This document shows, one piece after another, positions 7,675 to 17,370 of a DNA stretch of 60,043 nucleotides. The stretch spans positions 1 through 60,043 of the forward strand of contig JAUWLW010000014.1 of assembly GCA_030613505.1 (NCBI GenBank), in the 5' to 3' direction. This DNA comes from Candidatus Zixiibacteriota bacterium. GTDB lineage: Bacteria > RBG-13-66-14 > B26-G2 > WVWN01. A program made the position numbers and the translations under genes. The first letter of the stretch is position 1; every line of letters begins with the position of its first letter. The notes beneath the pieces are model-generated. The model had not been told where the DNA came from. It saw nothing but the letters and a program-made list of their open reading frames with translations, and did not search any database.

Positions 7675-8082
7675 ATGTTCGATTGGCAAATAGCGCTAGG
7701 TCTGGAGCTCTTGGCGGTAGTATTCGGCTTTATCTTGTGGTTCATGGCCGCCAAGGCCGAAGCCGGCCCGCGGAAGCTCGCCAAGGTGGTAGCGGTCGTG
7801 ATTATCATATTCGCGACTCTCCTCGTGGCGTGTACTTTGGCCAAGGCGATAATTAATTATAGCGAGTACAAGGCGGCGCCGGCGTACGGGCCGTGTGCCG
7901 GTATGGCGGCCGGCTCGGGCCCTTGCCCGCCTTGCGGCGCGGCTTACGGCGAAGGCCCCGGCGCCGGGATAGGCAAAGGCTCCGGTACGGATAAGGGGCG
8001 GGGCCTTGGCGGGGGAAAAGCGGGTATGTTCCCCTGCCCGCGCGCAGAGGAACCGGCTCCGGAAGAACCGAAGACCGAGTAA
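7675..8082 (+). CDS. Small membrane protein with Gly/Cys-rich tail
   Basis: A 135-residue protein I do not recognise. Two hydrophobic segments (about residues 6-25 and 37-58) anchor it in the membrane. The rest is a soluble, glycine- and proline-rich tail with five cysteines in short clusters (GPCAGM, GPCPPCGAAYG, FPCPRAEE) and an acidic Pro/Glu end. The clustered cysteines, and the copper ATPase gene downstream, make metal binding a fair guess but only that. A weak ribosome site (aaggcggtgac) precedes the ATG. An extended -10 like TGTTATTAT (7633-7641) lies upstream, and the gene has its own terminator at 8104, so it is not cotranscribed with copA. Confidence 0.65.
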   Translation: MFDWQIALGLELLAVVFGFILWFMAAKAEAGPRKLAKVVAVVIIIFATLLVACTLAKAIINYSEYKAAPAYGPCAGMAAGSGPCPPCGAAYGEGPGAGIGKGSGTDKGRGLGGGKAGMFPCPRAEEPAPEEPKTE

Positions 8083-8103
8083 CGAGGTTGAATACTCCGA
8101 AGA

Positions 8104-8128
8104 GGGTAGGCCCGGCCTACCCTTTTTT
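8104..8128 (+). terminator. Terminator after small membrane protein gene
   Basis: GGGTAGG / CCTACCC 7-bp stem, 5-nt loop, then TTTTTT. Confidence 0.88.
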
Positions 8129-8150
8129 AATATGTCGCGTAATCCGTGAA

Positions 8151-8180
8151 TTGCGGCTAACGTCGCGTTTGTGGTATAAT
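8151..8180 (+). promoter_or_regulatory. Putative sigma-70 promoter of copA
   Basis: TTGCGG at 8151-8156, an 18-nt spacer and a consensus TATAAT at 8175-8180, about 60 nt before the copA start. No obvious CueR-type dyad was found. Confidence 0.55.
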
Positions 8181-8240
8181 TATCTTCGATTGGCGACGGC
8201 TTTCGGGGCGTGTAGAAATGCGTATCCCTGAGAGCGCCTT

Positions 8241-10577
8241 ATGAAGACCGCAACTTTCCCCATATCCGGCATGACGTGCGCGACGTGCGTCGCGGCCAAC
8301 GAGAAAGCGTTGCGCGCGCTGCCGTTCGTCAAAGAGGCCACGGTCAACCTGGCGGCGGAGAAGGGGACCGTGACGTACGACGACGGCCACGGCCGCTTCG
8401 GCGACGTCGTGAAGGCCGTTCGCGGCGTCGGCTACGACGTTCCGACCGAGAAGGCGGTCCTGCGCATCGGCGAGATGACCTGCGCCACGTGCGTCGCCAA
8501 CATCGAGGACTTCGTGGGCGCCCTGCCCGGCGTGGCGGCGATCGCCGTGAACTTGACGGCCGGCCTGGCGCGCGTCGAGTACGTCCCGTCGGTCGTTTCG
8601 CTCGCGGAAATCAAGAGCGTTATCGGGGACCTGGGATACAAAGCCGAAGAGGAGCGGGCGGTTACCCCGACGGAACGCCTTTCCCCCGCGTTGAAGAGGC
8701 TCATATTCGCGGCCGCGTTTACGGCGCCCCTCTTCGTAATAGCGATGTTCCTGCGCTTCCGCTACGACGGGTGGGTGATGCTCGCGCTCGCGACGCCGGT
8801 GCAGTTCTGGGCCGGTTGGCAATTCTACGTGAAGATGGTGCGGGGCGTGCGCCGCGGCATCCTGGGAATGGACGCCCTCATCGCGATGGGCACGAGCGCG
8901 GCTTACGTCTACAGTACCTACGAGCTCTTATTCGGTCAATCCGGCCGCTATTATTTCGAGACCGCGGCGATGATAATCACGCTTATACTCTTGGGCCGCT
9001 GGCTGGAGAACCGCGCCAAAGGCCGCGCCTCCGCGGCCATCCAGAAGCTGCTCGAGCTTACGCCGCCCGTGGCCCATAAGATAGCGGACGGCGAAACGCG
9101 GGATATCCCGGTGGAGGAAGTAGCGGTCGGCGACCGGCTCCTCGTAAAGCCCGGCGAAAGGGTTCCGGTAGACGCGGACGTTTTAGATGGAACCTCCGCC
9201 GTGGACGAGTCGATGCTCACCGGCGAGCCGATGCCGGTGAGGAAGACGGTAGGCGACGCCGTCGTGGGCGGGACCGTGAACCAGACGGGCGCGCTGACAG
9301 TAGTGGCCACCAAGGTCGGCGCCGACACCGTCCTGGCGCAGATCGTCCGGATGGTGGAGGAGGCGCAAGGGTCCAAGGCGCCGGTCCAGAAGTTGGCGGA
9401 CAGGGTCGCCGGTGTCTTCGTGCCTGCGGTTATCGCCGTCGCGGCCTTGACCTTCGCCGCGTGGCTTGTAACGGGCCACCCGCTCGAGCCGGCCGTCATC
9501 GCCGCGGTGGCGGTGCTGGTCATCGCGTGCCCGTGCGCGCTGGGGCTGGCGACGCCGACGGCCGTCACGGTGGGCACCGGGAAGGGCGCCGAGTTGGGCG
9601 TGCTGTTCCGCGACGCCGAGAGCCTGGAGCTTATGGGGCGCGTCACCGTCGTGGCCTTCGACAAGACCGGGACCATAACGAAGGGAGCGCCGGCGGTGGT
9701 GGCGTACGCGCCGGCGGAGGGGGTTTCGGAAGAGGAGCTCGCGACGTACGCCGCCGCGGTCGAGCAGCTCAGCGAGCATCCCATCGCGGCCGCGGTCGTC
9801 GCGGCCGCCAAAGGCCGCGGCCTGGCGCTGCCGGAAGTGGCCGATTTCGACTCCGCGACGGGGCGCGGCGTCGCCGCCATGGCGGACGGCGAGCGGGTGT
9901 TGGTGGGGAGCATTCGCTTCATGAGCGAGAACGACGTCTCGCTCGACGGCCTGGAGGGCCGCCTGGCGGAGATGGAGGCGCGGGGGATTACCGCGGTGGC
10001 GGCGTCTCGCGCGGGCCGCATCTTGGGGCTGATCGGCGTCGCCGACGAGCTCAAGCCGGACGCGCGGGAGGCGGTATCCGCGCTGGCCGAGGCGGGCGTC
10101 GCGACGGTGATGCTGACCGGCGACAACGAGGCCACCGCCGCGGCCATCGCCGGCGAGGTCGGCATCTCGGACGTGCGGGCGCGTCTCCTGCCGGCGGACA
10201 AGCTCGAGGTTTTAAAAGATTTAAAGCAGAAAGGCGAAATCGTCGCGATGGTGGGGGACGGCATCAACGACGCGCCGGCGCTGGCGGCGGCAGACGTGGG
10301 CGTGGCTATCGGCACCGGTACCGATATTGCGCTCGAGGCGGCCGACATCGCGTTAATGTCGGGCGACCTTGCCGCCGTGGACCGCGCGTACCGGCTCAGC
10401 CGCCGCACCCTCCGCAACATCAAACAGAACTTGTTCTTCGCGTTCTTCTACAACTCCGCGGCCATACCGCTTGCCGCGCTGGGCTTGCTGAACCCCATGA
10501 TCGCCGCCGCGGCTATGGCGATGTCGTCGATCTCGGTGGTGACCAACGCCCTGCGGCTGAAGAGGTTTAGAGCGTAA
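8241..10577 (+). CDS. copA: Copper-translocating P1B-type ATPase
   Basis: A 778-residue heavy-metal ATPase that exports Cu(I) across the inner membrane. Two N-terminal metal-binding domains each carry a CxxC site (MTCATC near residue 12 and again near residue 80). The membrane domain has the [10 protein letters not shown] ion-binding helix; the actuator has MLTGEPMPV; the phosphorylation site is DKTGTITKG; the nucleotide domain has SEHPIAAA and the hinge [10 protein letters not shown]. The last helix contains N and MAMSS, the residues that specify Cu(I) (IB-1 subclass). Length is normal for two HMA domains. The ribosome site is weak. A chaperone CopZ or regulator is not next to it, although an ArsR regulator lies far downstream at 30853. 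Confidence 0.96.
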   Translation: MKTATFPISGMTCATCVAANEKALRALPFVKEATVNLAAEKGTVTYDDGHGRFGDVVKAVRGVGYDVPTEKAVLRIGEMTCATCVANIEDFVGALPGVAAIAVNLTAGLARVEYVPSVVSLAEIKSVIGDLGYKAEEERAVTPTERLSPALKRLIFAAAFTAPLFVIAMFLRFRYDGWVMLALATPVQFWAGWQFYVKMVRGVRRGILGMDALIAMGTSAAYVYSTYELLFGQSGRYYFETAAMIITLILLGRWLENRAKGRASAAIQKLLELTPPVAHKIADGETRDIPVEEVAVGDRLLVKPGERVPVDADVLDGTSAVDESMLTGEPMPVRKTVGDAVVGGTVNQTGALTVVATKVGADTVLAQIVRMVEEAQGSKAPVQKLADRVAGVFVPAVIAVAALTFAAWLVTGHPLEPAVIAAVAVLVIACPCALGLATPTAVTVGTGKGAELGVLFRDAESLELMGRVTVVAFDKTGTITKGAPAVVAYAPAEGVSEEELATYAAAVEQLSEHPIAAAVVAAAKGRGLALPEVADFDSATGRGVAAMADGERVLVGSIRFMSENDVSLDGLEGRLAEMEARGITAVAASRAGRILGLIGVADELKPDAREAVSALAEAGVATVMLTGDNEATAAAIAGEVGISDVRARLLPADKLEVLKDLKQKGEIVAMVGDGINDAPALAAADVGVAIGTGTDIALEAADIALMSGDLAAVDRAYRLSRRTLRNIKQNLFFAFFYNSAAIPLAALGLLNPMIAAAAMAMSSISVVTNALRLKRFRA

Positions 10578-10900
10578 AAACCCACGAGGAAAGCGGCGAT
10601 TTTGAAAAAGCCGGCCGTGCAGGCCGGTTTAATTTATTATTTTTTACGGGCGAAAAGTTCCGCGTTAAGGCGGCGGGCGTACGTAATTATTAGTATTGAC
10701 ATCCCTAATTTTATATGTTATTCGTTCGGCCCCCGGATAATTATGATTTCGTAAATAAGGTTTACCTGATAATATTCGTTATGTATAACTTATTTTCCGG
10801 CAAGAAATTAATTGCGTATCGGCGAGAGTACCCGCGCTCGACGCGCGGTTGCGGCCGGAAATAAGACCGGCCCCGTAGCCGGCAATAGAGGAGGTATCGG
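10578..10900. other. Intergenic region between copA and inositol-phosphate synthase gene
   Basis: 323 bases with no gene. After the copA terminator the sequence is AT-rich. A TTGACA at 10696-10701 is followed 12 nt later by TATGTT and 17 nt later by TATTCG, so a promoter is likely but its -10 is unclear. The long leader (~180 nt) up to the gene start has no recognised riboswitch. Confidence 0.4.
10606..10645 (+). terminator. Terminator after copA
   Basis: CCGGCC / GGCCGG stem with a 5-nt loop, extended by A-T pairs, followed by an AT-rich run ending TTTTTT. Confidence 0.7.
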
Positions 10901-12100
10901 ATGTCCAAGGTAAGGGTCGGTATTATCGGCGTGGGGAACTGCGCCTCGAGTTTCGTCCAGGGCGTGGAGTACTACAAGAACGCGCCGGAGGACGAGACCG
11001 TGCCGGGGTTGATGCACGTCAACCTCGGCGGCTACCACGTCAGGGATGTCGAGTTCGTCGCGGCTTTCGACATCGACAAGAACAAGGTGGGCCGCGACGT
11101 GGCGGAGGCGATATATACCTCCCCCAACAATACCTATAAATTCTGCGACGTGCCGAAGCTCGGTGTCAAGGTGGAGCGCGGCATGACGCACGACGGCCTC
11201 GGGAAATACCTGAAGCAGGTAATCGAGAAGGCCCCCGGTCCCACCGCCGACATCGTCGATATCCTCAAGCGGACCAAGTGCGACGTCGTCGTCTCGTACC
11301 TGCCGGTGGGCGCCGAGATGGCGACGAAGTGGTACGTTGAGAAGGTGCTGGACGCCGGCTGCGCGTTCGTCAACTGCATCCCGGTTTTCATCGCCCAGGA
11401 GGACTACTGGGGGAAGGAGTTCGAGAAGCGCGGCCTGCCCGTCATCGGCGACGACATCAAGTCGCAGGTGGGCTCGACCATCGTCCACCGCGTGCTCACC
11501 AACCTCTACAACGACCGCGGCGTCCGCCTCGAGCGCACCTACCAGCTCAACGTCGGCGGCAACATGGACTTCTACAACATGCTGGAGCGCGAGCGGCTGG
11601 AGTCGAAAAAAATCTCGAAGACGCAGGCCGTGTCGTCGCAGCTGCCGTTCGACATCGGCGCCGACAACATCCACATCGGCCCCAGCGACTACGTCCCCTG
11701 GCTCACCGACCGCAAGTGGGCGTTTATCCGGTTGGAGGGGCGGACCTTCGGCGACGTCCCACTCAACGCCGAGCTCAAGCTCGAGGTGTGGGACAGCCCC
11801 AACTCCGCCGGTATCGTCATCGACGCCGTGCGGTGCGCGAAGCTCGCCCTCGACCGCGGCATCGCCGGCTCGCTCGTCGCGCCGTCGTCGTACTTCATGA
11901 AGTCCCCGCCCGAGCAGTTCCCGGACGACGTATGCCGCCGGATGGTGGAGGACTTCATCGCCGGCAAAGGCCCCGACAACGAGCGCGCCCGGGAGAAGGC
12001 GGCCAAGCCGGACGTGGGCGCGGCGGCGGCCAAGCGCAAGCGCGGCCCCAAGGTCAAAAAACGGAAGAAGCGCGAGCCCGCGGGCGCCGCCCCGAAGTAG
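10901..12100 (+). CDS. ino1: Inositol-3-phosphate synthase
   Basis: A 399-residue NAD-dependent enzyme converting glucose 6-phosphate to inositol 3-phosphate, the first step to inositol lipids and solutes. The Rossmann loop is [16 protein letters not shown]. Other family landmarks are the FDIDKNKVG strand, the VNCIPVFIA segment, the catalytic [11 protein letters not shown] (active-site Lys region) and [12 protein letters not shown] strong gaggaggt lies before the ATG. The last ~35 residues are an added Ala/Lys/Arg tail ([16 protein letters not shown]) outside the catalytic fold, probably disordered and perhaps nucleic-acid or membrane binding. Inositol synthesis in a bacterium suggests phosphatidylinositol-type lipids or compatible solutes; this is inference. 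Confidence 0.93.
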   Translation: MSKVRVGIIGVGNCASSFVQGVEYYKNAPEDETVPGLMHVNLGGYHVRDVEFVAAFDIDKNKVGRDVAEAIYTSPNNTYKFCDVPKLGVKVERGMTHDGLGKYLKQVIEKAPGPTADIVDILKRTKCDVVVSYLPVGAEMATKWYVEKVLDAGCAFVNCIPVFIAQEDYWGKEFEKRGLPVIGDDIKSQVGSTIVHRVLTNLYNDRGVRLERTYQLNVGGNMDFYNMLERERLESKKISKTQAVSSQLPFDIGADNIHIGPSDYVPWLTDRKWAFIRLEGRTFGDVPLNAELKLEVWDSPNSAGIVIDAVRCAKLALDRGIAGSLVAPSSYFMKSPPEQFPDDVCRRMVEDFIAGKGPDNERAREKAAKPDVGAAAAKRKRGPKVKKRKKREPAGAAPK

Positions 12101-12122
12101 CGACCCGGGCGGCCGTGGAAAC

Positions 12123-12767
12123 ATGCCGCGAGGAAAGCTCATAACCTTAGAGGGCGTCGAGGGCGCCGGCAAGACGAGCCAGCTCGAGCGCGCCGCGGCG
12201 CACCTGAGCGAAGGCGGCGTCGCCGTCGCCACGGCCCGCGAGCCCGGCGGCACCGCCGTCGGCGAGCAGGTCCGCGAGGTCCTACTCAGCCGCGAAAACG
12301 CGTCGATGACGCCGCTCGCGGAATTGTACCTGTACCTGGCGGCGCGGGCGCAGCTGGTGGCCGAGGTGGTCGCGCCGGCCCTCGCCGCGGGGACCTTCGT
12401 CCTCCTCGACCGCTACGTGCACTCGACGCTGGCCTATCAGGGTTACGGCCTGGGCGTTGACCTGGGCGGTACGTCGCCCGAAGAGAACCTTGCGAAGCTG
12501 CGCGAGCTGTGCCGGGCGACGGTCGGCGACGCGTGGCCCGATCTGGTGATAGTGCTGGACGTCGAGGCGGAGGTGGGCTTCGCGCGGCTGGCGGGCGAGA
12601 CGCCGGACCGGATCGAGTCGCGCGACGTCGAGTTTCACCGCCGCGTGCGCGACGGCTTCCTGGCGCTGGCGGCCCAGGAGCCGGAGCGGGTGGCCGTCGT
12701 CAACGCGGCTCCTCCGGAGGGGGAGGTTTTCGCGGCGGTTAAGGCCGCGCTCGCGAGCGTTTTATGA
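12123..12767 (+). CDS. tmk: Thymidylate kinase
   Basis: A 214-residue P-loop kinase phosphorylating dTMP to dTDP. The Walker A is GVEGAGKT at residues ~11-18. The REPGGT motif (dTMP-binding) and the DRYVHSTLAYQG segment containing the family DR(Y/F) are intact. It starts 22 nt after ino1 and ends before a strong hairpin; holB follows ~110 nt later, matching the common tmk-holB pairing. Nothing unusual is seen in length or motifs. Confidence 0.96.
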   Translation: MPRGKLITLEGVEGAGKTSQLERAAAHLSEGGVAVATAREPGGTAVGEQVREVLLSRENASMTPLAELYLYLAARAQLVAEVVAPALAAGTFVLLDRYVHSTLAYQGYGLGVDLGGTSPEENLAKLRELCRATVGDAWPDLVIVLDVEAEVGFARLAGETPDRIESRDVEFHRRVRDGFLALAAQEPERVAVVNAAPPEGEVFAAVKAALASVL

Positions 12768-12782
12768 CGAGCCGCGTCGTAA

Positions 12783-12830
12783 TCGTTAACGACGAAACCC
12801 GCCGGCGGGCGGGTTTTTCGCGGTTAACGA
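12783..12830 (+). terminator. Terminator after tmk
   Basis: ACCCGCC / GGCGGGT stem followed by TTTTT, nested in a wider inverted repeat TCGTTAAC (12783-12790) / GTTAACGA (12823-12830). Confidence 0.8.
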
Positions 12831-12879
12831 CGTTTAGGCTTTGTTGCGGAATCGGAGATTATTTCATAGAATAGGAGTC

Positions 12880-13881
12880 GTGGAAGAGGAGAAGGCGAGA
12901 CGGGCTACCTTGGCCGAGCTGCCGTACCAGCGGGAGGTGGCGGCGGCGCTGGCGCGGGCGCTGGCGAGCGGCCGGCTGGCGCACGCGTACCTCTTCGCCG
13001 GGCCGCGGGGCGTGGGCAAGGAGGCGGTGGCGTACGCGCTGGGAGCCGCGGCGCTGTGCCCCGAGAAGCCGCTCGAGGGCTGCGGCGTGTGCAACACCTG
13101 CCGCCGCGTCTTCGCCGACGTCCACCCCGACTTCCGGCGCTACGAGGCGCCGGCGCTCCACTTCGACATCGACCGGGTGCGCGAGATCCTGGCGGAGGCG
13201 GGCCGGACGCCGAGCGAGAGCCCGCGCAAGGTGCTTCTGGTGATGGAGCCCGAGAAGATGACCTATCGCAGCGACGCGCCGGCCAACGCCTTACTCAAGA
13301 CGCTGGAGGAGCCGCCCGGGCGGGCGGTCTTCGTCCTCGTCTCGCACGACCCGCGGCAGCTCCTGCCGACGATCGTGTCGCGATGCGTGAACGTTCATTT
13401 CCCGCGGTTGACGGCGGAGGACCTCGCGGAGGCGCTGGTCCGCGACCGGGGCGTGCCGGCGGCGGAGGCGGCCGACGTCGCGCGGAAGGCCGACGGCACG
13501 CTCGAGGGCGCCGCGGCCGCGTTGGACGAGGAGCAGCTCGAGCGGCTCGAGGCCGCCCTCGGCATGATGGAGGAACTGGCCGCGGGCGGCGTGGCCGAGG
13601 CGCTGGGCGCGGCTCAGGTTACGCGGGGGCGCGAGGAGGCGCTGGCCTTGGTCGCGGCGTGGGCGGACTTAACGCACGAGCTGGCGGCGGTGCACGGTGG
13701 CGCGGTTGATACGCTTAGGCTCGAGGCGCTCGAGGGCCGGGTGCGCGCCCTGGCCGAGAGCGGCCGGCTGGTGACGCCGGAGCAAGCGTGGGAAGCGCTC
13801 GCCCGGGCCGCGGCGGCGCTGCGCGACAACAGCAACGTCGCGCTCACGCTCGAGGAATTATTCTTGGGAATGACGGTTTAG
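12880..13881 (+). CDS. holB: DNA polymerase III delta' subunit
   Basis: A 333-residue clamp-loader ATPase-like subunit that helps load the sliding clamp. The P-loop is AGPRGVGKEAVA; a zinc-binding group follows (CPEKPLEGCGVCNTC); then ANALLKTLEEPPG and the TIVSRC sensor-like motif typical of DnaX/HolB. I chose GTG at 12880 because it has an AGGAG just upstream and gives the usual N-terminus; a TTG 39 nt earlier is open but lacks a ribosome site. The C-terminal third is divergent and Ala/Glu-rich, as usual for delta'. It follows tmk, a common arrangement. Confidence 0.9.
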   Translation: MEEEKARRATLAELPYQREVAAALARALASGRLAHAYLFAGPRGVGKEAVAYALGAAALCPEKPLEGCGVCNTCRRVFADVHPDFRRYEAPALHFDIDRVREILAEAGRTPSESPRKVLLVMEPEKMTYRSDAPANALLKTLEEPPGRAVFVLVSHDPRQLLPTIVSRCVNVHFPRLTAEDLAEALVRDRGVPAAEAADVARKADGTLEGAAAALDEEQLERLEAALGMMEELAAGGVAEALGAAQVTRGREEALALVAAWADLTHELAAVHGGAVDTLRLEALEGRVRALAESGRLVTPEQAWEALARAAAALRDNSNVALTLEELFLGMTV

Positions 13882-13900
13882 CTATTTTCCCGGATAAGAG

Positions 13901-13932
13901 AGGAGGGCCGGAAGCCGGCCCTCCTTTTTTTT
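13901..13932 (+). terminator. Terminator after holB
   Basis: A perfect 11-bp stem AGGAGGGCCGG / CCGGCCCTCCT with a 3-nt loop and eight T. It lies between convergent genes but only the + side has the T-run. Confidence 0.92.
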
Positions 13933-13958
13933 GCGTCGTCCAAACGTCCAAACGTCCT

Positions 13959-15518
13959 TTACTCGACTTTGAATTCGATGCGGCGGTTGCGCGCTCGGCC
14001 GTCGCGCGTCGCGTTGTCGGCGATGGGCTTGGTGCTGCCGTAGCCGACGGCGCGGATGCGGCTGGCCTCGATGCCGTAAGTTTGTACCAGGTAGTCGCTG
14101 ACCGTGTTCGCCCGGTCGCGCGACAGGCTCATCTCGAAGTCGGGCCGGCCGGTCGAAGCGGCGTGGCCCTCGATGATGACGTTGACGTCCGGGTAATCTT
14201 TAATTATTCTACCGGCTTTTTCAAGAGAGGTATAGGCGCCCGGAACCATTGCGGCGCTGTTAGGCTCGAACTTCAAGCCCTCGAGGATGAAGGAGGTTTC
14301 CTTGGGCTTCTCGACCGGCTTGCCGCCCTCCGGGCAGCCGTCCTCGTCCTGGTAGCCGTTGAAGTCCTCGGCCTCGTTGGGGCACTGGTCGCTGACGTCC
14401 GGGATGCCGTCTTTGTCGTTATCCAGGTCGGGGCAGCCGTCCTCGTCCTGGAAGCCGTCCTTATCCTCGGGCTCGTTGGGGCACTGGTCGACCGCGTCCG
14501 GGATGCCGTCGTTGTCGTTATCGGTATCGGGGCAGCCGTCGGTGTCCATGTAGCCGTCGTAATCCTCGGGGTCGTCGGGGCACTTATCCTTGTGGTCGGG
14601 GATGCCGTCCTTGTCGCGGTCGGAGGGCGTGAGGGGGATGTCCATGCTGGACTGGAGGTAGCCGCGGAAGTCCGGGCCGCCGGCGGAGGATATGCGGTAC
14701 GCGCCGCCCAGGCCGAAGTGGAACATGTCGTAGCCGTTGGTGCGCGCGCCCAGCGTTATCTCGAAATTCTTATCCTTTTTTGCGCCGTCCTCGTAGGTTT
14801 GGCTGACGAAGCCGCTGTACTCGTTGATGAGCGACAGGATGGGTATGGGCCTGATGTCGAAGCCGACGCCGTAGGAAGTCCAGTTGGGCCGTTCCATTTT
14901 GCTGTACATGCCCTTGGTCGTCTCGTAGTTGGTATTGCCGCTGCGCACGACGTAGCCGACGTTGGCGTTGATGCCGATTATCTTTCCCAGGAAGTCCTTG
15001 GAGGCGAGCGCCATAATGCCGACGTTGTTCTGGCTGTCCGCTATGAAGTCGGTGCCCTCCTCTTTGGCGGTGGTGAGGTCCTCGGTTTTACCGGTGGGGA
15101 GGTCGACGTATACCAGGCCGCCCAGCGACATCCAGAACATATCCTGGCCCACGCCGTGGAACTTGCCGGTAAGCGCCGCGTCGCTCGGGCCCATCACGTA
15201 CGTGTTGGTCTCGACTACGGGCTCGCGGTAGTGCAGCGCGGCGCGGTAATGGCCGCCCACCTCGAACCATTTGATGGGGCAAAGCGTCAAGCCCATCGAC
15301 GGCAGCAGGTAATTGTCGCCGCCCTCGGGCGTGTCGTAGCTCCAGTATTGGGCGGCGATCATGGTTACGTCGAGGCTGGGGACTTTTATGGTGTCGGCGG
15401 ACCAGGTGCGGAAAAGGCCCGCGGTGCCGTAGGTGGCGTGAGTGCCGACCCCGTACGCCGCAACGGCCGCGGCCAACGTCGCCCCGAAACTTACGAGTAA
15501 GATACGTTTAATATTCAT
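13959..15518 (-). CDS. OmpA-family outer membrane protein with thrombospondin type 3 repeats
   Basis: A 519-residue exported protein. A signal peptide (~residues 1-22) leads into a ~270-residue beta-barrel-like domain. Three acidic Ca2+-binding repeats follow (DKDGIPDxxDxCPxxxED, about residues 305-405), and the C-terminal OmpA domain has the peptidoglycan-binding signature LSRDRANTVSDYL ... GYGSTKPIAD ... RARNRRIEF. It should tether the outer membrane to the cell wall. The repeats are the TSP3 linker type common in Bacteroidetes-like and deltaproteobacterial OmpA proteins. GAGG precedes the ATG. The gene stands alone, convergent with holB, and supports a diderm cell plan. Confidence 0.93.
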   Translation of the reverse strand: MNIKRILLVSFGATLAAAVAAYGVGTHATYGTAGLFRTWSADTIKVPSLDVTMIAAQYWSYDTPEGGDNYLLPSMGLTLCPIKWFEVGGHYRAALHYREPVVETNTYVMGPSDAALTGKFHGVGQDMFWMSLGGLVYVDLPTGKTEDLTTAKEEGTDFIADSQNNVGIMALASKDFLGKIIGINANVGYVVRSGNTNYETTKGMYSKMERPNWTSYGVGFDIRPIPILSLINEYSGFVSQTYEDGAKKDKNFEITLGARTNGYDMFHFGLGGAYRISSAGGPDFRGYLQSSMDIPLTPSDRDKDGIPDHKDKCPDDPEDYDGYMDTDGCPDTDNDNDGIPDAVDQCPNEPEDKDGFQDEDGCPDLDNDKDGIPDVSDQCPNEAEDFNGYQDEDGCPEGGKPVEKPKETSFILEGLKFEPNSAAMVPGAYTSLEKAGRIIKDYPDVNVIIEGHAASTGRPDFEMSLSRDRANTVSDYLVQTYGIEASRIRAVGYGSTKPIADNATRDGRARNRRIEFKVE

Positions 15519-15559
15519 TATTGCCTCGCTTTCGTTTTATCGGAGCTCTGCGGCGGCCG

Positions 15560-16447
15560 CTACTTGACGAACCACCACGTCCTTAGGCGCATTTCTATTA
15601 AGTCGAGATAATCGCTATTTTCGTACCAACGGACTTTGGCTACGCCGCGGTATGGCGAGACCCAGTACGTTGTCTTCGAAATGTCCGTATCTGGGGGCCA
15701 GGTAGTGAAGTTAAAAATGAGGGTTTGGGTTAGTTCGACGACGTGGCAATTGAGGCTGCCCTGCTCGGTATCGATCAGCGCGCTGCCGGTGACTTTCGCG
15801 ATTATCGAGATGTCCATGGTGTCGACGAAGCCGTCGCCGTCCATGTCGCGCGCGAGGTTGAAGTAATCTTTCTGGTCGACGTTGCGGAAGAACGTGGGGT
15901 TGGTTTCGGGGTTCGTGTTCGTGTTGTCCAGGACGTCCCACGTATCGTTTACGTTGAACGGTATCTTGAGCAGCGTGAACGGGACCTTTTTGCCGTTGGT
16001 ATTGTAGAAGTACGTGCCGATAACCGCGTCGCGGTATTCGCTCATGTAGTTGTACCCGCGTAGTTTGAAGTAGGGCGGTTTGTAGCTGAAGTAATCGTAT
16101 TTGTAGAAGATGTCTTTATTGACCCAGTAGGCGGCTTGGTCGAGTCGCAGCCACTCGCCCGCTGCGTTCTTGGCGTACTTGGTCACGAAGATGGGCTCGA
16201 CGACGCCTCCCGGGCCCGCCGGCACGTTTTCGACCGATACGTGTGTGTAAAACGGCTTCGTCATTCCGGGGTCTCGCGTCAGGTTGTACGTATCGTAGAC
16301 CCACCTTTGGCCCACGCTGATCGGGAAGTATTCTTCGCTTGGGCCGTTGGTGCCTGCGTCTTCGGTGCCGCACGACGTAATAACGACGCCGGCCGTCAAG
16401 GCCAGGACGGCAATCGCGGCGTTGATGCCTTTAAGATGTCGTTTCAT
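15560..16447 (-). CDS. Putative lipoprotein, 295 aa
   Basis: An exported protein of unknown family. The signal peptide ends in a lipobox VITSCGT (Cys ~26), so it should be lipidated. The mature part begins near EEYFPISVGQRWVYD, an opening seen in many secreted proteins of unknown function from candidate phyla, and is rich in Tyr, Asp and aromatic beta-strand patterns. There is a short DMDGDGFVDTMD stretch that could bind calcium. It lies 41 nt upstream of the OmpA-like gene on the same strand, so cotranscription is possible. No enzyme motif is seen. Confidence 0.75.
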   Translation of the reverse strand: MKRHLKGINAAIAVLALTAGVVITSCGTEDAGTNGPSEEYFPISVGQRWVYDTYNLTRDPGMTKPFYTHVSVENVPAGPGGVVEPIFVTKYAKNAAGEWLRLDQAAYWVNKDIFYKYDYFSYKPPYFKLRGYNYMSEYRDAVIGTYFYNTNGKKVPFTLLKIPFNVNDTWDVLDNTNTNPETNPTFFRNVDQKDYFNLARDMDGDGFVDTMDISIIAKVTGSALIDTEQGSLNCHVVELTQTLIFNFTTWPPDTDISKTTYWVSPYRGVAKVRWYENSDYLDLIEMRLRTWWFVK

Positions 16448-16697
16448 AAGGCTTTCCCCTTTCGTCTTGCCTGCCTGTATCGCGAAATTTATCGCACCCT
16501 TTTCCGGTTAGCCCCCTTTCTCCGCGTATTAAAAACGCGTTCGTGGAAGGCTCGGGACGTTGCCGTTCCGTGAACGCGTGCGTATCATGGCGAAGACGCG
16601 CGGTATCGGTTTCATTAGTCCGGCGCTGGTTAACTCCTCGGTCCGCCGGCCTTGACGGCGGTTTTCTTACCGCCGGTGGGCGAGCTTGTGCCGGCCG

Positions 16698-17195
16698 TTA
16701 GTTAAGGCGCATCAACCACAAGCCGCTGCCCGCGAGGCAGACGCCGGCCACTACCGTCGGTACGTTGACCGTATGCTCCCGAGTCGTCAACACGACGCCC
16801 GTACCCTCGTATATTTTTTGCCAGTTGTCGGGCCTGATCCGTTCGGTATTTAGAAAGATCGCCCATCCGGTCATCGTTATCGCCGTCGTTATTAAGGTGA
16901 CCCCGATTATTCTTTTTATGTCGCGGGAGGCCTTGCCGGACGTATCCTGGAAGCGCGACCACTTCAGCGCGACGAAGTCCTCTTGTTCGCTCTTGCCGAA
17001 GGAGAAGACCTCTTCTGCTTCTTCGGCCGACGACGTGCTGAATGGGTTATTGCCCCGGCCGTAATAGTAGTGAATATTTTCTTCGGTGGTGTCGGAGGAT
17101 TCTTCGTCGTCCTCTTCTTTCGCCAGCGCCGGCGCCGCCGACCACCACGCGAGGGCCGCAACGACGGCCAACGCCGTTATTTTACTCACTTTCAT
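16698..17195 (-). CDS. Exported/membrane protein of unknown function, 165 aa
   Basis: The N-terminus is a clear signal peptide (about residues 1-25, ending APALAKE). An acidic, low-complexity stretch of Glu, Asp, Ser and Thr follows, then a Tyr-rich bit (HYYYGRG). Two hydrophobic segments near residues 95-115 and 145-162 probably span a membrane. GAGGT precedes the ATG. I recognise no domain. The 250-nt gap to the next gene on the same strand holds only short inverted repeats (for example GGCGG / CCGCC around 16656-16672). Confidence 0.65.
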   Translation of the reverse strand: MKVSKITALAVVAALAWWSAAPALAKEEDDEESSDTTEENIHYYYGRGNNPFSTSSAEEAEEVFSFGKSEQEDFVALKWSRFQDTSGKASRDIKRIIGVTLITTAITMTGWAIFLNTERIRPDNWQKIYEGTGVVLTTREHTVNVPTVVAGVCLAGSGLWLMRLN

Positions 17196-17370
17196 AACAG
17201 AATTACCTCTTTACTCTTTTCCATTAAATAAACTTACCACTTTTAAGTTGACGCGTCAACACATATTTTGGAACGGCTCGTCAGAACCCTCGCCGGCACT
17301 TGAACCTTGACCGGCCGATTTCCGTATGTTAGCGTTGCGGAAAAAGTTAAACAGGAAGGTGCCCAAAGAT

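Noticed and set aside
10808-12253. 481-codon minus frame opposite inositol-phosphate synthase
   Set aside because: The + strand gene has all family motifs; the antisense frame has none.
14370-14620. Possible DNA tandem repeats
   Set aside because: They are the coding repeats of thrombospondin type 3 units inside the OmpA-like gene, not a separate DNA element.
13788-15500. 570-codon + strand frame opposite the OmpA-like gene
   Set aside because: Overlaps holB and a clear OmpA gene; the predicted peptide is a low-complexity Val/Ala/Gly shadow.
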